NCBI GenBank assembly: GCA_910579425.1
Contig: CAJTVL010000013.1
Location: 1 to 64,000 of the forward strand
DNA length: 64,000 bases
DNA from: an uncultured Lachnospiraceae bacterium
Lineage (GTDB): Bacteria > Bacillota > Clostridia > Lachnospirales > Lachnospiraceae
Direction of reading: 5' to 3'
Part shown: positions 16,799-25,877 of the stretch, in pieces
Numbering within the stretch: the stretch's first letter is position 1
Layout of the letters: each line of letters begins with the position of its first letter
The notes under the pieces: model-generated
What the model was told of the DNA's origin: nothing
The model's database searches: none
What the model saw: only the letters and a program-made list of their open reading frames with translations
Program-made: the position numbers and the translations under genes

Positions 16799-18676
16799 TT
16801 ACTCCATAAACGCATTCCTTCTTCTTTGTTCTTCCCGCTCCCGATAGTATCTGCTCTGCATCTCAAAGAGCTCCCGGTAGCGCCCTCCCCTTGCCATCAG
16901 CTCCTCGTGGGTTCCCTCCTCCATCACCTGCCCCTGCTCCATCAAAAGGATCCGATCGCAAAACCGGGTGCTGGAAAGGCGGTGGGAAATGTAAAGACAG
17001 GTTCTGCCTTGGGCCGCCTCGTCAAATTTCAGGTACATTTCGTTTTCCGCGATAGGGTCTAAGGCCGCCGTAGGCTCGTCCAGAATCATCAGCGGCGCTT
17101 CCTTATATAAAGCTCTTGCAAAAAGAAGCTTCTGCTTCTCTCCCCCGGAAAAGTCCACGGATCCGCTGACCTCCCGCACCAGGAGGGACTGTCCCTTTTG
17201 GGGAAGGCTCTGGTATTTCTCCCAGAAGCCGGAAACCTTAAGGGCCCAGGTAAGTCTTTTTCGGTCGATGGCTTCCGCTCCTTTTCCCGTCAGGTTAAAG
17301 TCCAGGGTCATGGGAAGCAGGGCAGAGTCCTGAAACAATACGGAGATCAGCTCGAAATATTCCTCCCTGGCAAAATCCGACGCAGGAATGCCGTTAATGA
17401 GGATCCTGCCCCGGTCAGGCCGGTAAAACCCGCACAATAGCTTGACCAGGGTGGTCTTTCCCGCCCCGTTTAAGCCGATCAATGCCAGCTTTTCCCCCGG
17501 GGCAATGGTCAGATTAATCTGATGCAGAACGGGCTCCTCCCCTCCCGGATAAGTATAGCTTACCTGCTCAAAGTCCACCCGGATCCCTTCTCTTTTCAGT
17601 TCCTCAAGCTTTTCAGCCCCCAGCCCCTGCCCCGACCAGTCCATGCTCTCTGGCAGGGCAAGGAACTGCCGGATATAACCCACGGACACGCTCACCGGAT
17701 TCAGCACAAGAAGCTGTCCCATGAGCTGTGCGAAATATCCGGACAGGCTCCCCACCAGTCCCATATAAAGTACAAAGCCGGAGGCGGACATTTCCCCTTT
17801 TACCAAAAGGCTGATCAGATAAAAGTAAGAAAATCCGTTCACCAGAAAGGCTGCCAGGGCTTCCCCCGCCGCCCGCAGGAAAGCGCCGTCATGAATCTGC
17901 CGGTAAATCGAGTCCATATCCCCAAGGGCCCGGTCATATTTTTGTAAAAACCAGTCCGTCATCCGGTAAATGCGGATATCCTTTCCCGCCTGCCTGTCCA
18001 TGGACATTCTGTTGATGTAGGCGGTCTTTTTGGAATAGGCTCCCACCTTTTTGTGGAGCTTTTCCTGCTTTTTCCGAAGCCATGACATGAGCAGGGTGTT
18101 AAACAGGGTATTGGCCAGGGTGAGAAGGAGAATCCCATAGTTTTTCCGAGCGATCAGAATGCCGTACCACCCGATTCCCGCCAGGCTGCCCAGAATCTGG
18201 GGCGTGGCGCACAGGGCATTGCGGAACCCAAATTCACTGCGCAGCACATTCCAGGTATTCGCCATCAGCCCTGCGGTTTCCGGTTCCTCCAGCATCCGGT
18301 AGTCCAGCCTCATGACCTTGCCATAGCAGAGCTTTTCATAGTACATGATCAGGGTGGGATAATTCCGGTAAAGATATTCCCCCATCCCCTTATCCGCCAT
18401 TTTTAACAGGCACATCCCCACATAAAGCAAAAGAACACAGACCAGAATCCTTTGGATTTCCCAGCCCTCCTCCAGCCCCTGCACCAGCCGGGCCGGCAGC
18501 AAAAGCCCCAGATAGGTGGCGGTCACACCTGGAATGGCCGGCAGAAACTGATAGTAAAAGAGCTTTTGATCCCACGCCTTCGATGCTTTTATGTTGTAGA
18601 GGATATTGCCAAGCCATCTGCCTGTTCCCGTCCCCCTGGTTCGCAGAAATCCGGCTGCCTTTTTGGATGTATTCAT
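16799..18676 (-). CDS. ABC exporter half-transporter A (permease-ATPase)
   Basis: A 625-residue ABC exporter subunit with an N-terminal six-helix membrane domain, Walker A GLNGAGKTT, signature SGGEKQKLLFARA and Walker B LMILDEPTAALD followed by the H-loop ISHRLSS. It is paralogous to the next gene, and both carry an E-x-Y segment after Walker B (AENEMYLKFDEA here) typical of this branch. The start MNTSKKAAG is supported by AAAGGAGT. There is no peptidase C39 or export-signal domain, so nothing specific marks it as a bacteriocin processor. Transcription probably begins between this gene and the terminator at 18734-18776. Confidence 0.92.
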   Translation of the reverse strand: MNTSKKAAGFLRTRGTGTGRWLGNILYNIKASKAWDQKLFYYQFLPAIPGVTATYLGLLLPARLVQGLEEGWEIQRILVCVLLLYVGMCLLKMADKGMGEYLYRNYPTLIMYYEKLCYGKVMRLDYRMLEEPETAGLMANTWNVLRSEFGFRNALCATPQILGSLAGIGWYGILIARKNYGILLLTLANTLFNTLLMSWLRKKQEKLHKKVGAYSKKTAYINRMSMDRQAGKDIRIYRMTDWFLQKYDRALGDMDSIYRQIHDGAFLRAAGEALAAFLVNGFSYFYLISLLVKGEMSASGFVLYMGLVGSLSGYFAQLMGQLLVLNPVSVSVGYIRQFLALPESMDWSGQGLGAEKLEELKREGIRVDFEQVSYTYPGGEEPVLHQINLTIAPGEKLALIGLNGAGKTTLVKLLCGFYRPDRGRILINGIPASDFAREEYFELISVLFQDSALLPMTLDFNLTGKGAEAIDRKRLTWALKVSGFWEKYQSLPQKGQSLLVREVSGSVDFSGGEKQKLLFARALYKEAPLMILDEPTAALDPIAENEMYLKFDEAAQGRTCLYISHRLSSTRFCDRILLMEQGQVMEEGTHEELMARGGRYRELFEMQSRYYREREEQRRRNAFME

Positions 18677-18733
18677 CTTCGTACTCCTTTTCATTTTCCC
18701 GGGTTTCTTTTATTCTATCACAAATTTTTCCCA

Positions 18734-18776
18734 CAAAAAAATTCGCGCACCAACGACTGCCCTGAGTGCACGAATT
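18734..18776 (-). terminator. Rho-independent terminator after the LytTR/GHKL operon
   Basis: Arms AATTCGCGCAC (18740-18750) and GTGCACGAATT (18766-18776) pair with one G-U-type mismatch around a 15-base loop. On the minus strand the stem runs into seven consecutive T. It ends the kinase gene's transcript before the ABC exporter genes, so the exporter needs its own promoter. Confidence 0.8.
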
Positions 18777-18782
18777 GTATCT

Positions 18783-19517
18783 TTATGATTCTCCTTTTTC
18801 CAAAACAAGAGGAAGCATCACCTCTGTGGCAAACACGCCGTTTTCACTCTGGCGGTTTAAGTAGCCGTGATATTTGGCTACAATGCTGTCAATTCTGAAC
18901 AGCCCGAAGCCGTGGCTGCCCTGCTTGCGGGAAAGAAAGCCCTCCCCGGCCCTGACGGCCCTCCCCTTCATGGAATTGGTCACGGATATATAAAGCTGCT
19001 TTTTTACAATATCGATATAAACGCGGATAAACCGCTCCTTTTCTTCCGGTATCTCCAAACAGGCCTCCATGGCGTTGTCCATCAAGTTTCCGATCAAAAC
19101 CGACAGGTCGATTCCCGATATGGCAATGTCCCCCGGCACTGCCGCCGTGGCGTCCACCCCAATATGTCTCTCCTGTATCATGGAAAGCTTGCTGTTTAGT
19201 ATGGCGTCCACCATCACATTTCCCGTCTTTAAAACCTGATCCACCTCTGTCAAGTCCTGCTCCAGCTTATCCAGATAATCCGCGGCCTGTCCGTACTCTC
19301 CCAGGCTCATGTTGGCCTTGAGCACCTGGATGTGGTTGTGGTAATCGTGCCGCCAGCCCCGCATCTTCCGGTACATCACCTCGATCTCGTCATAGTACCT
19401 GTTTACCAGATCGTTCTGGAAACGGGAGATTTTTCGCTCCACCAGTCTGGGCAGAAGGAGCCACCAGAGCAGGATATTTATGATCAGGATGATTGCAATC
19501 ACAACAACTGCCAACAT
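18783..19517 (-). CDS. GHKL-family sensor histidine kinase (AgrC/VirS-type)
   Basis: A 244-residue kinase with a single N-terminal membrane helix (residues 2-22), a cytoplasmic dimerisation helix with the phospho-acceptor motif WRHDYHNHIQVL (His near 56), and a GHKL ATPase domain: NLMDNAMEAC is the N-box and GSHGFGLFRI the G2 box. The sensor part is only one helix, so it likely senses through membrane or protein contacts rather than an extracellular domain. Its ATG follows the response regulator stop codon immediately, so the two are translationally coupled. Cognate partner: the LytTR regulator upstream. Confidence 0.9.
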   Translation of the reverse strand: MLAVVVIAIILIINILLWWLLLPRLVERKISRFQNDLVNRYYDEIEVMYRKMRGWRHDYHNHIQVLKANMSLGEYGQAADYLDKLEQDLTEVDQVLKTGNVMVDAILNSKLSMIQERHIGVDATAAVPGDIAISGIDLSVLIGNLMDNAMEACLEIPEEKERFIRVYIDIVKKQLYISVTNSMKGRAVRAGEGFLSRKQGSHGFGLFRIDSIVAKYHGYLNRQSENGVFATEVMLPLVLEKGES

Positions 19518-20234
19518 TTATCGCTGCACCCCCACTCCGTAATTGGCGATAAAAGCCGCGTTCACCGCCCTGTAGGCGCCGCGACTGATGGGAAGCCTTC
19601 GGAAATCGTCCATCACCAGCTCCGTCCTGGTAATGGCAGAGATATGTCTTAAATTTACCAGATAGGAGCGATGGGAACGCACAATCCCTTTCTGCCCGTC
19701 CAGCATTTTCAAAAGCTCCGTTATGGAATGGCGAAGCTGATAGCTCTCATGAGCCGTACTGAGCAGGCTCTGGTGCCCCTGGGCCTCCGCGAACCAGATC
19801 TGTGAAGGAGCGAGCAAAAGCACGCCCTCCCCTGTCTGGAAAGCCAGCTTTTCTTCCGGCCTTTGCTGTCTCCGGAGCCGTTCCAAAACCGTAAAGAGCT
19901 TTTCTTTAGAGAGGGGCTTTAACAGATATTGGATGGCAGATACTTCGTAGCCCTGGGCCATGTAGGTTTCATAGCCTGTGATAAACAGGATGGGAATATC
20001 CTCATTCTCCCTGCGGATCCGCTCCGCCAGCTCCATACCGCTCAGAGCGCCCATCTCGATGTCCAGGATCAGAAGGTCAAAGCGCTTTTCATCCTCCCAG
20101 CAAAAGAGCAGGCTCTCTGCGTCAGGAAACTCCGAGAGTTCCAGTATCTGTCCGTTTTCCCGGGCCCATTCCTGCAAGTATTTTGTGATCAGGCCTCTCT
20201 GGGCTTTTTCATCATCGCATATTGCAATCCGCAT
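19518..20234 (-). CDS. LytTR-family response regulator
   Basis: A 238-residue regulator with a receiver domain (ICDDE acidic pocket at residues 4-8, phosphorylated Asp in LLILDIEMG near residue 57, Lys in LLKPLSKEK near 106) and a LytTR DNA-binding domain from about residue 135 (HQSLLSTAH and, near 200, RSHRSYLVNLRHI). LytTR regulators typically bind imperfect direct repeats and control peptide-based signalling or transport genes. It is the first gene of the pair with the GHKL kinase. The neighbouring ABC exporter is the obvious candidate target, but this is inferred from position only. Confidence 0.93.
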   Translation of the reverse strand: MRIAICDDEKAQRGLITKYLQEWARENGQILELSEFPDAESLLFCWEDEKRFDLLILDIEMGALSGMELAERIRRENEDIPILFITGYETYMAQGYEVSAIQYLLKPLSKEKLFTVLERLRRQQRPEEKLAFQTGEGVLLLAPSQIWFAEAQGHQSLLSTAHESYQLRHSITELLKMLDGQKGIVRSHRSYLVNLRHISAITRTELVMDDFRRLPISRGAYRAVNAAFIANYGVGVQR

Positions 20235-20269
20235 GGGTTACTCCTCAAGGCCGTTTTCAGGCTGTGTGA

Positions 20270-21394
20270 TTAAATATAACTCAGGGGAATCACCCGGTCT
20301 TCCCCTTTTAAGGTCACTAACCGGTCATACAGGCAGATGACTCCTCCCGGCCCTCTCTGAATCCCCGGAATCTTATCCAAAACCGTAAAGCCGGCAGCGT
20401 CACTTGCCTTCGGATCCGCATGTTTCTTTACCTCAAGCGGATACAAGACCATCCCCTCTTCAATGAGAAGGTCTATCTCCCTTTGGTCTTTATCTCTGTA
20501 AAAATACAGCGGCGGTTCCAGCACACCCTGGTTATAATAGCTTTTTACCACCTCTGAGATGACAAAGCTCTCAAAGAAAGCTCCGGACATAGCTCCATTC
20601 TTTAGCACCTCCGCCGTATTCCACTTTGTCAGGTATGCCGCCACCCCCGTATCCAGAAAGTACAGCTTTGGGGTCTTTATTGCCCTGTTTGTAAGATTGT
20701 TTGAATATGGCCTGAGCAGATATACGATATTTGAAGCAACAAGAATAGAAAGCCAGCGTTCCGCCGTCGGCTGGCTGATCCCCACTTCATTTGCTACGGA
20801 GTTCAGATTGAGCAACTGCCCTGTTCTTGCTGCCATCACCATCATAAATCGTGTAAATTTTACCTCATCACCAATTTTTGTCAGTTCACGCACGTCTCTT
20901 TCAATATAGGTTCTGACATATGCGCCATAAAACATTTGCCAGTCAAATTCCGGATTTGAGTACAGTTCCGGCATGCTTCCACGGTAAATGCTTTCCCATA
21001 CTTCCTGATAGGAGAGATCCTTTCGCTGCTTCTTTCGCTCTGCAAAATAAGCGTCCGTGGGCAGGAACGGCTTCGAAAAAGACACCCCGCATTTCTCGCG
21101 CAGTGAAAGTCCCAGCAGAGTTACCATCCCGAGACGGCCTGCCAGAGATTCGCTGACATTCTTCATCATGTGAAACTGCTGAGAACCGCAAAGAAAGAAC
21201 TGTCCTTTCTTCCTTTCCCGGTCGATCTGCATCTTAATCTGATGGAATAATCCCGGCGCCTTCTGGATCTCATCAACGAACACAGGCGGCGGGTTATCTT
21301 TAAAGAAAGTTGTGCCGGTATCCACAGCGCTTGCCAGCATAATCGGATCATCCAGAGTCACATACTCCATGCCGCGTTCTTCACGGCAGCGCAA
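20270..21394 (-). pseudogene. 5'-truncated AAA_14/DUF4143 ATPase
   Basis: About 374 codons encode the Walker B segment VFVDEIQKAP, the sensor segment FLCGSQQF and the C-terminal DUF4143 domain (nuclease-like ending with REIDLLIEEGMVLYPLEVKKHA). The family's P-loop (usually RQVGKTT near residue 40) is absent. The open frame reaches upstream only through AT-rich sequence unrelated to the family, and the first usable start is a TTG at 21394. It is therefore a 5'-deleted remnant, or a truncated protein without ATP binding. A promoter-like TTGTCA-17-TAAAAT at 21490-21518 points into it. Confidence 0.8.
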
Positions 21395-21489
21395 TGTGAA
21401 ATCCGCCCGGACGATTTCGACTGATTTTATATTATTTTTTGAGATGTCCGAAATCCTTTGTCTATCTATTGCGTCTATTTCAATATATA

Positions 21490-21518
21490 ATTTTAATTGA
21501 ATATAAGAGTTTTGACAA
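21490..21518 (-). promoter_or_regulatory. Promoter-like site upstream of the truncated AAA gene
   Basis: On the minus strand TTGTCA (21513-21518) and TAAAAT (21490-21495) are separated by 17 bases in an AT-rich stretch (21410-21520). It may be original or may have been created by the deletion that removed the 5' end of the downstream gene. Confidence 0.5.
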
Positions 21519-21568
21519 GCGTATCGGAAAATCTTTCACAGAAGGTTTTCATAACCACGCATACAGCC

Positions 21569-22369
21569 TCAATGATCGGCCGGACTTTCCTTCCCCGGCA
21601 GCCAGACGCAAAATTCCAGGAAATTCACATTTCCTTCCCGCTTATTGGACACCATAATCTCCCCTTTCCGGTGAAGGACTATTTTTCTCAGCTTTTTCAG
21701 GCCGATTCCGTGCCCCTTACCCTTGCTGGTATAATCCTCCTGAAAAAAGCGTTCGATTTCATCTGCCGCAAATACTCTGCTGACGTTGGCAACGCAAATC
21801 CATAACCGGATATTCTCGCAGCTTATTTCCAGCCGGATCAGCTTCTGCCCCTCTGCGCTTCCGATCAGAGCATCCATGGCATTATCAAATAAGATGCCTA
21901 AAATTTCGATCAGTTCGTAATCCGGCACCCCTGTTTCCTTTTCCCCCATTGCAATCTGATGCTCTACCCGAATCCCGTACTGATCCGCCTGCTGGATTTT
22001 CCTGTAGATAAAGCCGATCACAAGGGGGTTTTCTATGGCTAAAAGCAGCCTGGCTTCATGGCTTTGCTCCATCACCTCACACAGATACTCCCGCTGAGAG
22101 CGAACCAGGTCTTCATAGTTATCAATGGTATAAATCATCCCCAAAATCGCATTGATGTGATTGTTCATATCATGCTGTCTCTCTCTCACCAGAGTAAGCA
22201 GCTCATCATATGCCTCATAATACAGGCTGCTCATTTTCGCCTGCCGGATTTTCCGCTCTGCCTCAGCCCTGGCCTTCTGCCACTGAAACAGCATCAAAAA
22301 AAGTAAAATAGTCGCCATGCAGCCTAAGACAGACAGCGTTTCCAAAAGCATGGGAACCATTCGCTCCAT
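21569..22369 (-). CDS. GHKL-family sensor histidine kinase (second kinase of a tandem pair)
   Basis: A 266-residue kinase with one N-terminal membrane helix (about residues 8-30), the phospho-acceptor motif RERQHDMNNHINAIL (His near 65) and a GHKL domain with ILFDNAMDAL and GHGIGLKKLRKIV. The ATPase residues appear intact. It lies 17 bases after another GHKL kinase and shares its transcript. No response regulator follows; downstream is a truncated unrelated gene. The kinase may work with the distant LytTR protein or another regulator, or it may have lost its partner. Confidence 0.88.
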   Translation of the reverse strand: MERMVPMLLETLSVLGCMATILLFLMLFQWQKARAEAERKIRQAKMSSLYYEAYDELLTLVRERQHDMNNHINAILGMIYTIDNYEDLVRSQREYLCEVMEQSHEARLLLAIENPLVIGFIYRKIQQADQYGIRVEHQIAMGEKETGVPDYELIEILGILFDNAMDALIGSAEGQKLIRLEISCENIRLWICVANVSRVFAADEIERFFQEDYTSKGKGHGIGLKKLRKIVLHRKGEIMVSNKREGNVNFLEFCVWLPGKESPADH

Positions 22370-22386
22370 AAAATCCCATCCTTTGT

Positions 22387-23217
22387 CTATTTTTTACCTG
22401 CTGCCTGTCCCACGGAAGGGACGAACAAGAGCAGCTTCACCTTAAACTCCTCCAGGCTGTAGCAAATTTTCATATCTCCGTCGTACTTTTCCACCGTTTT
22501 TCTGATACTGGCAAGCCCCATGCCATGACCTTCCGCTTCCTCCTTTGTGGTCATAAGCTCTCCCTTTTCCTGCTTTAATACACCATTGTAGGTATTCCTG
22601 ATACTGACCGTCAATACGCCTCTGGCATATCCCATTACAACTGCCAACTCCTTTTTCTCACTCTTTTTCATTGCTTCACAGGCATTTAAAAGGAGATTTC
22701 CCAATATCACATTCATATCAAAGTCATCCATAAAAAATTCCTGCACTAGCTTCACATCCATGGTGACGCTCCCGCCGATTCTGTAGGTTTCCTCCATGAA
22801 ATAATTCAGGATACTGTCCACATCCCCATTTCCCGTCTCTATAAGCCGCCTGCTGCCTCCGGAATAAAGCCCCATTTTTTCTATGTAAGCCAGCGCCTTA
22901 TGATTTTCACCTTTCACAATATAATCTGCCAGCATCCTTGTATGGTGCTTTAAGTCATGACGCATGACCCTGCCTGCGGCATCCTGCTCCTTAATGGCGT
23001 CTAACTGTCTCTGATACATCTTCAGTTGGAGCCTCAGCGTCTCTTTCTCCCTTTTATCATCGGATTCTTCCCTTTTTTTCCTGAATTGTCCTCTGCATCC
23101 TGCCGCTACAAGAAAAAGAAGCCCCGCCGTATTCAGCAAAAGTTTCTCCCTGCCGCCCCAGGCGTTCAGGCTTTCCATACTTCCTATCAAAAAATTAAAC
23201 AGCATTATATGAATCAT
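22387..23217 (-). CDS. GHKL-family sensor histidine kinase (first kinase of a tandem pair)
   Basis: A 276-residue kinase starting MIHIMLFNFLIG, with GGAGGAAG directly upstream; the longer frame to 23286 lacks a ribosome site. One or two N-terminal hydrophobic segments are followed by the H-box RVMRHDLKHHTRML (His near 93) and a GHKL ATPase domain with NLLLNACEAM and GHGMGLASIRKTV. It resembles the neighbouring kinase in domain order but little in the N-terminal part. The pair is encoded without a response regulator on either side; the XRE gene at 23472 is on the opposite strand. Confidence 0.88.
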   Translation of the reverse strand: MIHIMLFNFLIGSMESLNAWGGREKLLLNTAGLLFLVAAGCRGQFRKKREESDDKREKETLRLQLKMYQRQLDAIKEQDAAGRVMRHDLKHHTRMLADYIVKGENHKALAYIEKMGLYSGGSRRLIETGNGDVDSILNYFMEETYRIGGSVTMDVKLVQEFFMDDFDMNVILGNLLLNACEAMKKSEKKELAVVMGYARGVLTVSIRNTYNGVLKQEKGELMTTKEEAEGHGMGLASIRKTVEKYDGDMKICYSLEEFKVKLLLFVPSVGQAAGKK

Positions 23218-23471
23218 GAAACTTCCTCCCCCCTTTTTCCATATTACACCAATCCCCATAATCTCCCAATAAATTCCCGATATCACTATTTAAAATATCT
23301 CATTTCATTTTTTCTATCGATAAATAACTTTTTTCAGCGGTATATACCTGTCCGATTTTCTATAAACTGTTATCAGAAGCCAAACATATAACCCCAAAGC
23401 GGGCATTTTGATTTTATACTCTTTGGAGGAAGTGCCGCTTTTACAGATCCATCGGTCCCGGGAGATTGTGA

Positions 23472-23795
23472 ATGAACGAAAAATTTGTAAGAGAAAGAAT
23501 CACAGAACTGAGAATGCGCAAAAAGAAATCAGAATATCAGTTGAGCCTTGAATTAGGACACAGCAAATCTTATATCCAGTCGATCAGTTCCGGCAGGACG
23601 TCCCCCTCCATGTCCGCTTTTTTTGAAATCTGTGATTACTTCGGCGTAAGCCCTGTAGAGTTTTTTGACAGCGCCGTCAAAAACCCGGAGCATATCCACA
23701 AGATTACCGACAAACTAAACCTTTTGTCGGAAGAAGATCTGATATTTTTTGAAGAAATTCTGGATCGGCTGATCGGAAATTCCAATCCTCAATAA
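23472..23795 (+). CDS. XRE-family helix-turn-helix regulator
   Basis: A 107-residue protein whose first 65 residues form a Cro/C1-type HTH: ITELRMRKKKSEYQLSLELG, then SKSYIQSISSGRTSPSMSAF and ICDYFGVSPVEFF. A short C-terminal helical tail follows. Small proteins of this type in Firmicutes are autoregulating repressors or antitoxin-like regulators. No toxin is adjacent. The ribosome site is weak (GGGAGATTG). The gene ends at a hairpin shared with fucI. Its proximity to the tandem kinases, divergently transcribed, may or may not be functional. Confidence 0.85.
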   Translation: MNEKFVRERITELRMRKKKSEYQLSLELGHSKSYIQSISSGRTSPSMSAFFEICDYFGVSPVEFFDSAVKNPEHIHKITDKLNLLSEEDLIFFEEILDRLIGNSNPQ

Positions 23796-23843
23796 AGACG
23801 GGTGCGAAACAACGGATGCGGGCTTTGCCAGACATCCTTACAC

Positions 23844-23894
23844 AAAAAAGGACTGCCGCAGGGGTATTTTTACAACCGCGGACAGTCCTTTTTA
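23844..23894. terminator. Bidirectional terminator between the XRE gene and fucI
   Basis: AAAAAGGACTGCCGC (23845-23859) pairs with GCGGACAGTCCTTTTT (23878-23893), with a single extra base. The stem is bounded by A on the left and T on the right, so it can end transcription from both the XRE gene (plus) and the convergent fucI gene (minus). Confidence 0.85.
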
Positions 23895-23965
23895 CGGGCA
23901 GGGGAGAAAACTTCCCCCTGCCCGGTTTATCTTTCCTATATCACAGCAAAAATCGGCTATTTCCT

Positions 23966-25750
23966 TTATCGGTACAGGGGACCATAAGAAGCGCAGGCCC
24001 TGTAGTCCGCCGACTGGGTATCCTCCGTGCCAAAAGCAGACCAGGCATGAGGGCGGAAAATCCTGCTTTCCTCCACATTATGCATATTTACGGGAATACG
24101 GAGCATGGACGCCAGGGTAATAAGCTGTGCGCCCACATGACCGTAAACGGTTACGCCGTGATTGGCTCCCCAGTTTGCCATCACGCTGTATACATCCCTG
24201 AAGGCTCCCTGCCCGGTAAGCTTTGGCACAAACCAGGTGGTAGGCCAGGAAGGGTCCGTGCGCCCATCGATGACCTTGTGGATCTCATCCGGCAAATCCG
24301 CCGTATAGCCTTCCGCAAGCTGGATTACCGGCCCGATCCCGTCAACCACATTGACCCGCAGCATAGTCACAGGCATCTGCGCCCTGCAGCGGAAGTGGCT
24401 GGAAAATCCGCCGCCCCTGAAATACTCATAATTTGCCCTGCACCAGTCAGTTGCCTCGAGGCAGGCTTTCACATCCTCCTCCCTCATATCCCAGAAGGGT
24501 TTCATACAGCCTTGTCCCTGCTCATTTTTCGCGGCGCCGCTTCCGTCCAGGGCGGTGGCCCCCGAGTTGATCAGGTGGATAAAGCCGTTCTCCGCTATCC
24601 CGTCCGGTTTTACGCCCGTCACCCGCTCGCAGGCCCGGGGGCTCCAATAGGTGCGCACGTCATGGAAACAGGGGGCCGTATTGGTCACCAAAGTGCCCAG
24701 CATCATGGCAACGCCGTTCAAGGTATCGTTTTCGGTTGCAAAGGACGTGGGCGCTTTCGTTCCGTTCCAGTCAAAGGTGGAAGCCATAATCGCCTCCGTA
24801 AAATCCGCATTGGGAAGCCAGTCCGTCCAGTTTCTCTGTCCCTGGAATCCGCCCGCAACGGCGTTCTTTCCAAGGGCCTCCTCATGCCATCCCATTTCGT
24901 CCAGCTTCGGATTTCCATAGAGAATATCCCGGATAATCAACGTCATTTTGACAATAAATTCCCAGTCCTGATCCGGAGCAATCACCTTGGACTTCCTGAT
25001 CACCTCCGGCAACGCCTTGCCGCTGTTTAAGTCAAAGCCTTCCCTGCAGTTGTCCTTTACCCATTTCAGAGCCCGTTCATACTCTTCCCCGTCATAAATG
25101 GAAAGGGTAATACGGCGCAAAATTTCCGTCATATCCACCCATTCCGCCCGGATGCCGAAGTACTTCTGGAACAGCTCCGCATTACAATAGCTGCCGGCAA
25201 TGCCCATGGCGATTCCGCCCACATTCACATAGGATTTATCCTTCATCCATCCCACGCAGACGGCTCCCCTGGCAAAGCCGAGGATCTTCTCCGCCACATC
25301 CTCCGGTATAGTCTGATCTCCCATATCCTGCACGTCATGTCCGTAAATGGAGAAGGCGGGCAGCCCCTTCTGAGCGTAAGCCGCCATCACCGCCGCAAGA
25401 TAAACCGCCCCCGGCCTTTCCGTGCCATTAAAGCCCCAGACCGCCTTGATGGTTTTGGGATCCATGTCAAAGGTTTCCGAGCCGTAGCACCAGCAGGGGG
25501 TTACGCTCAAAGTGGCGGTCACATTTTCCTTCGAAAACTGCTCTGCACATCTGGCCGCCTCCGCTCCGCCGCCAATGGTAGTGTCACTGATCACGCATTT
25601 CACCTGCACTCCGTCCGGATAACGCAGTCTGCTCTCAATCAGCTCTGCCGCCGCCCTTGCCATTCCCATGGTCTGTTCCTCCAGGCCTTCCCGGACGCCG
25701 CCCCAACGGCCGTCAATCACGGGCCTGATTCCTATTTTAGGATACTGCAT
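23966..25750 (-). CDS. fucI: L-fucose isomerase
   Basis: A 594-residue protein matching L-fucose isomerase from end to end. The Mn-binding residues are in FATENDTLNG (Glu), in the NSGATALDG region (Asp) and in NWGANHGVTVYGH (His). It converts L-fucose to L-fuculose in the cytosol. The start MQYPKIG is set by GGAGGGAAG just upstream; the frame extending to 25846 has no ribosome site. It is divergent from an AraC regulator 127 bases away. No fuculokinase, fuculose-phosphate aldolase or fucose transporter is adjacent, so the rest of the pathway is elsewhere. Confidence 0.97.
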   Translation of the reverse strand: MQYPKIGIRPVIDGRWGGVREGLEEQTMGMARAAAELIESRLRYPDGVQVKCVISDTTIGGGAEAARCAEQFSKENVTATLSVTPCWCYGSETFDMDPKTIKAVWGFNGTERPGAVYLAAVMAAYAQKGLPAFSIYGHDVQDMGDQTIPEDVAEKILGFARGAVCVGWMKDKSYVNVGGIAMGIAGSYCNAELFQKYFGIRAEWVDMTEILRRITLSIYDGEEYERALKWVKDNCREGFDLNSGKALPEVIRKSKVIAPDQDWEFIVKMTLIIRDILYGNPKLDEMGWHEEALGKNAVAGGFQGQRNWTDWLPNADFTEAIMASTFDWNGTKAPTSFATENDTLNGVAMMLGTLVTNTAPCFHDVRTYWSPRACERVTGVKPDGIAENGFIHLINSGATALDGSGAAKNEQGQGCMKPFWDMREEDVKACLEATDWCRANYEYFRGGGFSSHFRCRAQMPVTMLRVNVVDGIGPVIQLAEGYTADLPDEIHKVIDGRTDPSWPTTWFVPKLTGQGAFRDVYSVMANWGANHGVTVYGHVGAQLITLASMLRIPVNMHNVEESRIFRPHAWSAFGTEDTQSADYRACASYGPLYR

Positions 25751-25807
25751 ATTTCTTCCCTCCTGTCCTTTTCTATAATATCTATTTGTATTATATCTCT
25801 TTCGATC

Positions 25808-25846
25808 TTTCACTTCTTGTCCGATTATGGTAAAATAATAGGACAA
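25808..25846. promoter_or_regulatory. araC-type promoter overlapped by an inverted-repeat operator candidate
   Basis: On the plus strand TTTCAC (25808-25813) and TAAAAT (25831-25836) have a 17-base spacing upstream of the regulator start at 25878. An inverted repeat TTGTCC (25817-25822)/GGACAA (25841-25846) brackets the -10 box with an 18-base spacer. It is well placed for autoregulation and for joint control of fucI. No consensus promoter was found for fucI itself, which fits activator-dependent transcription. Confidence 0.45.
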
Positions 25847-25877
25847 TATTCACCTTTTATTTACGGAAAGGGAGTCC

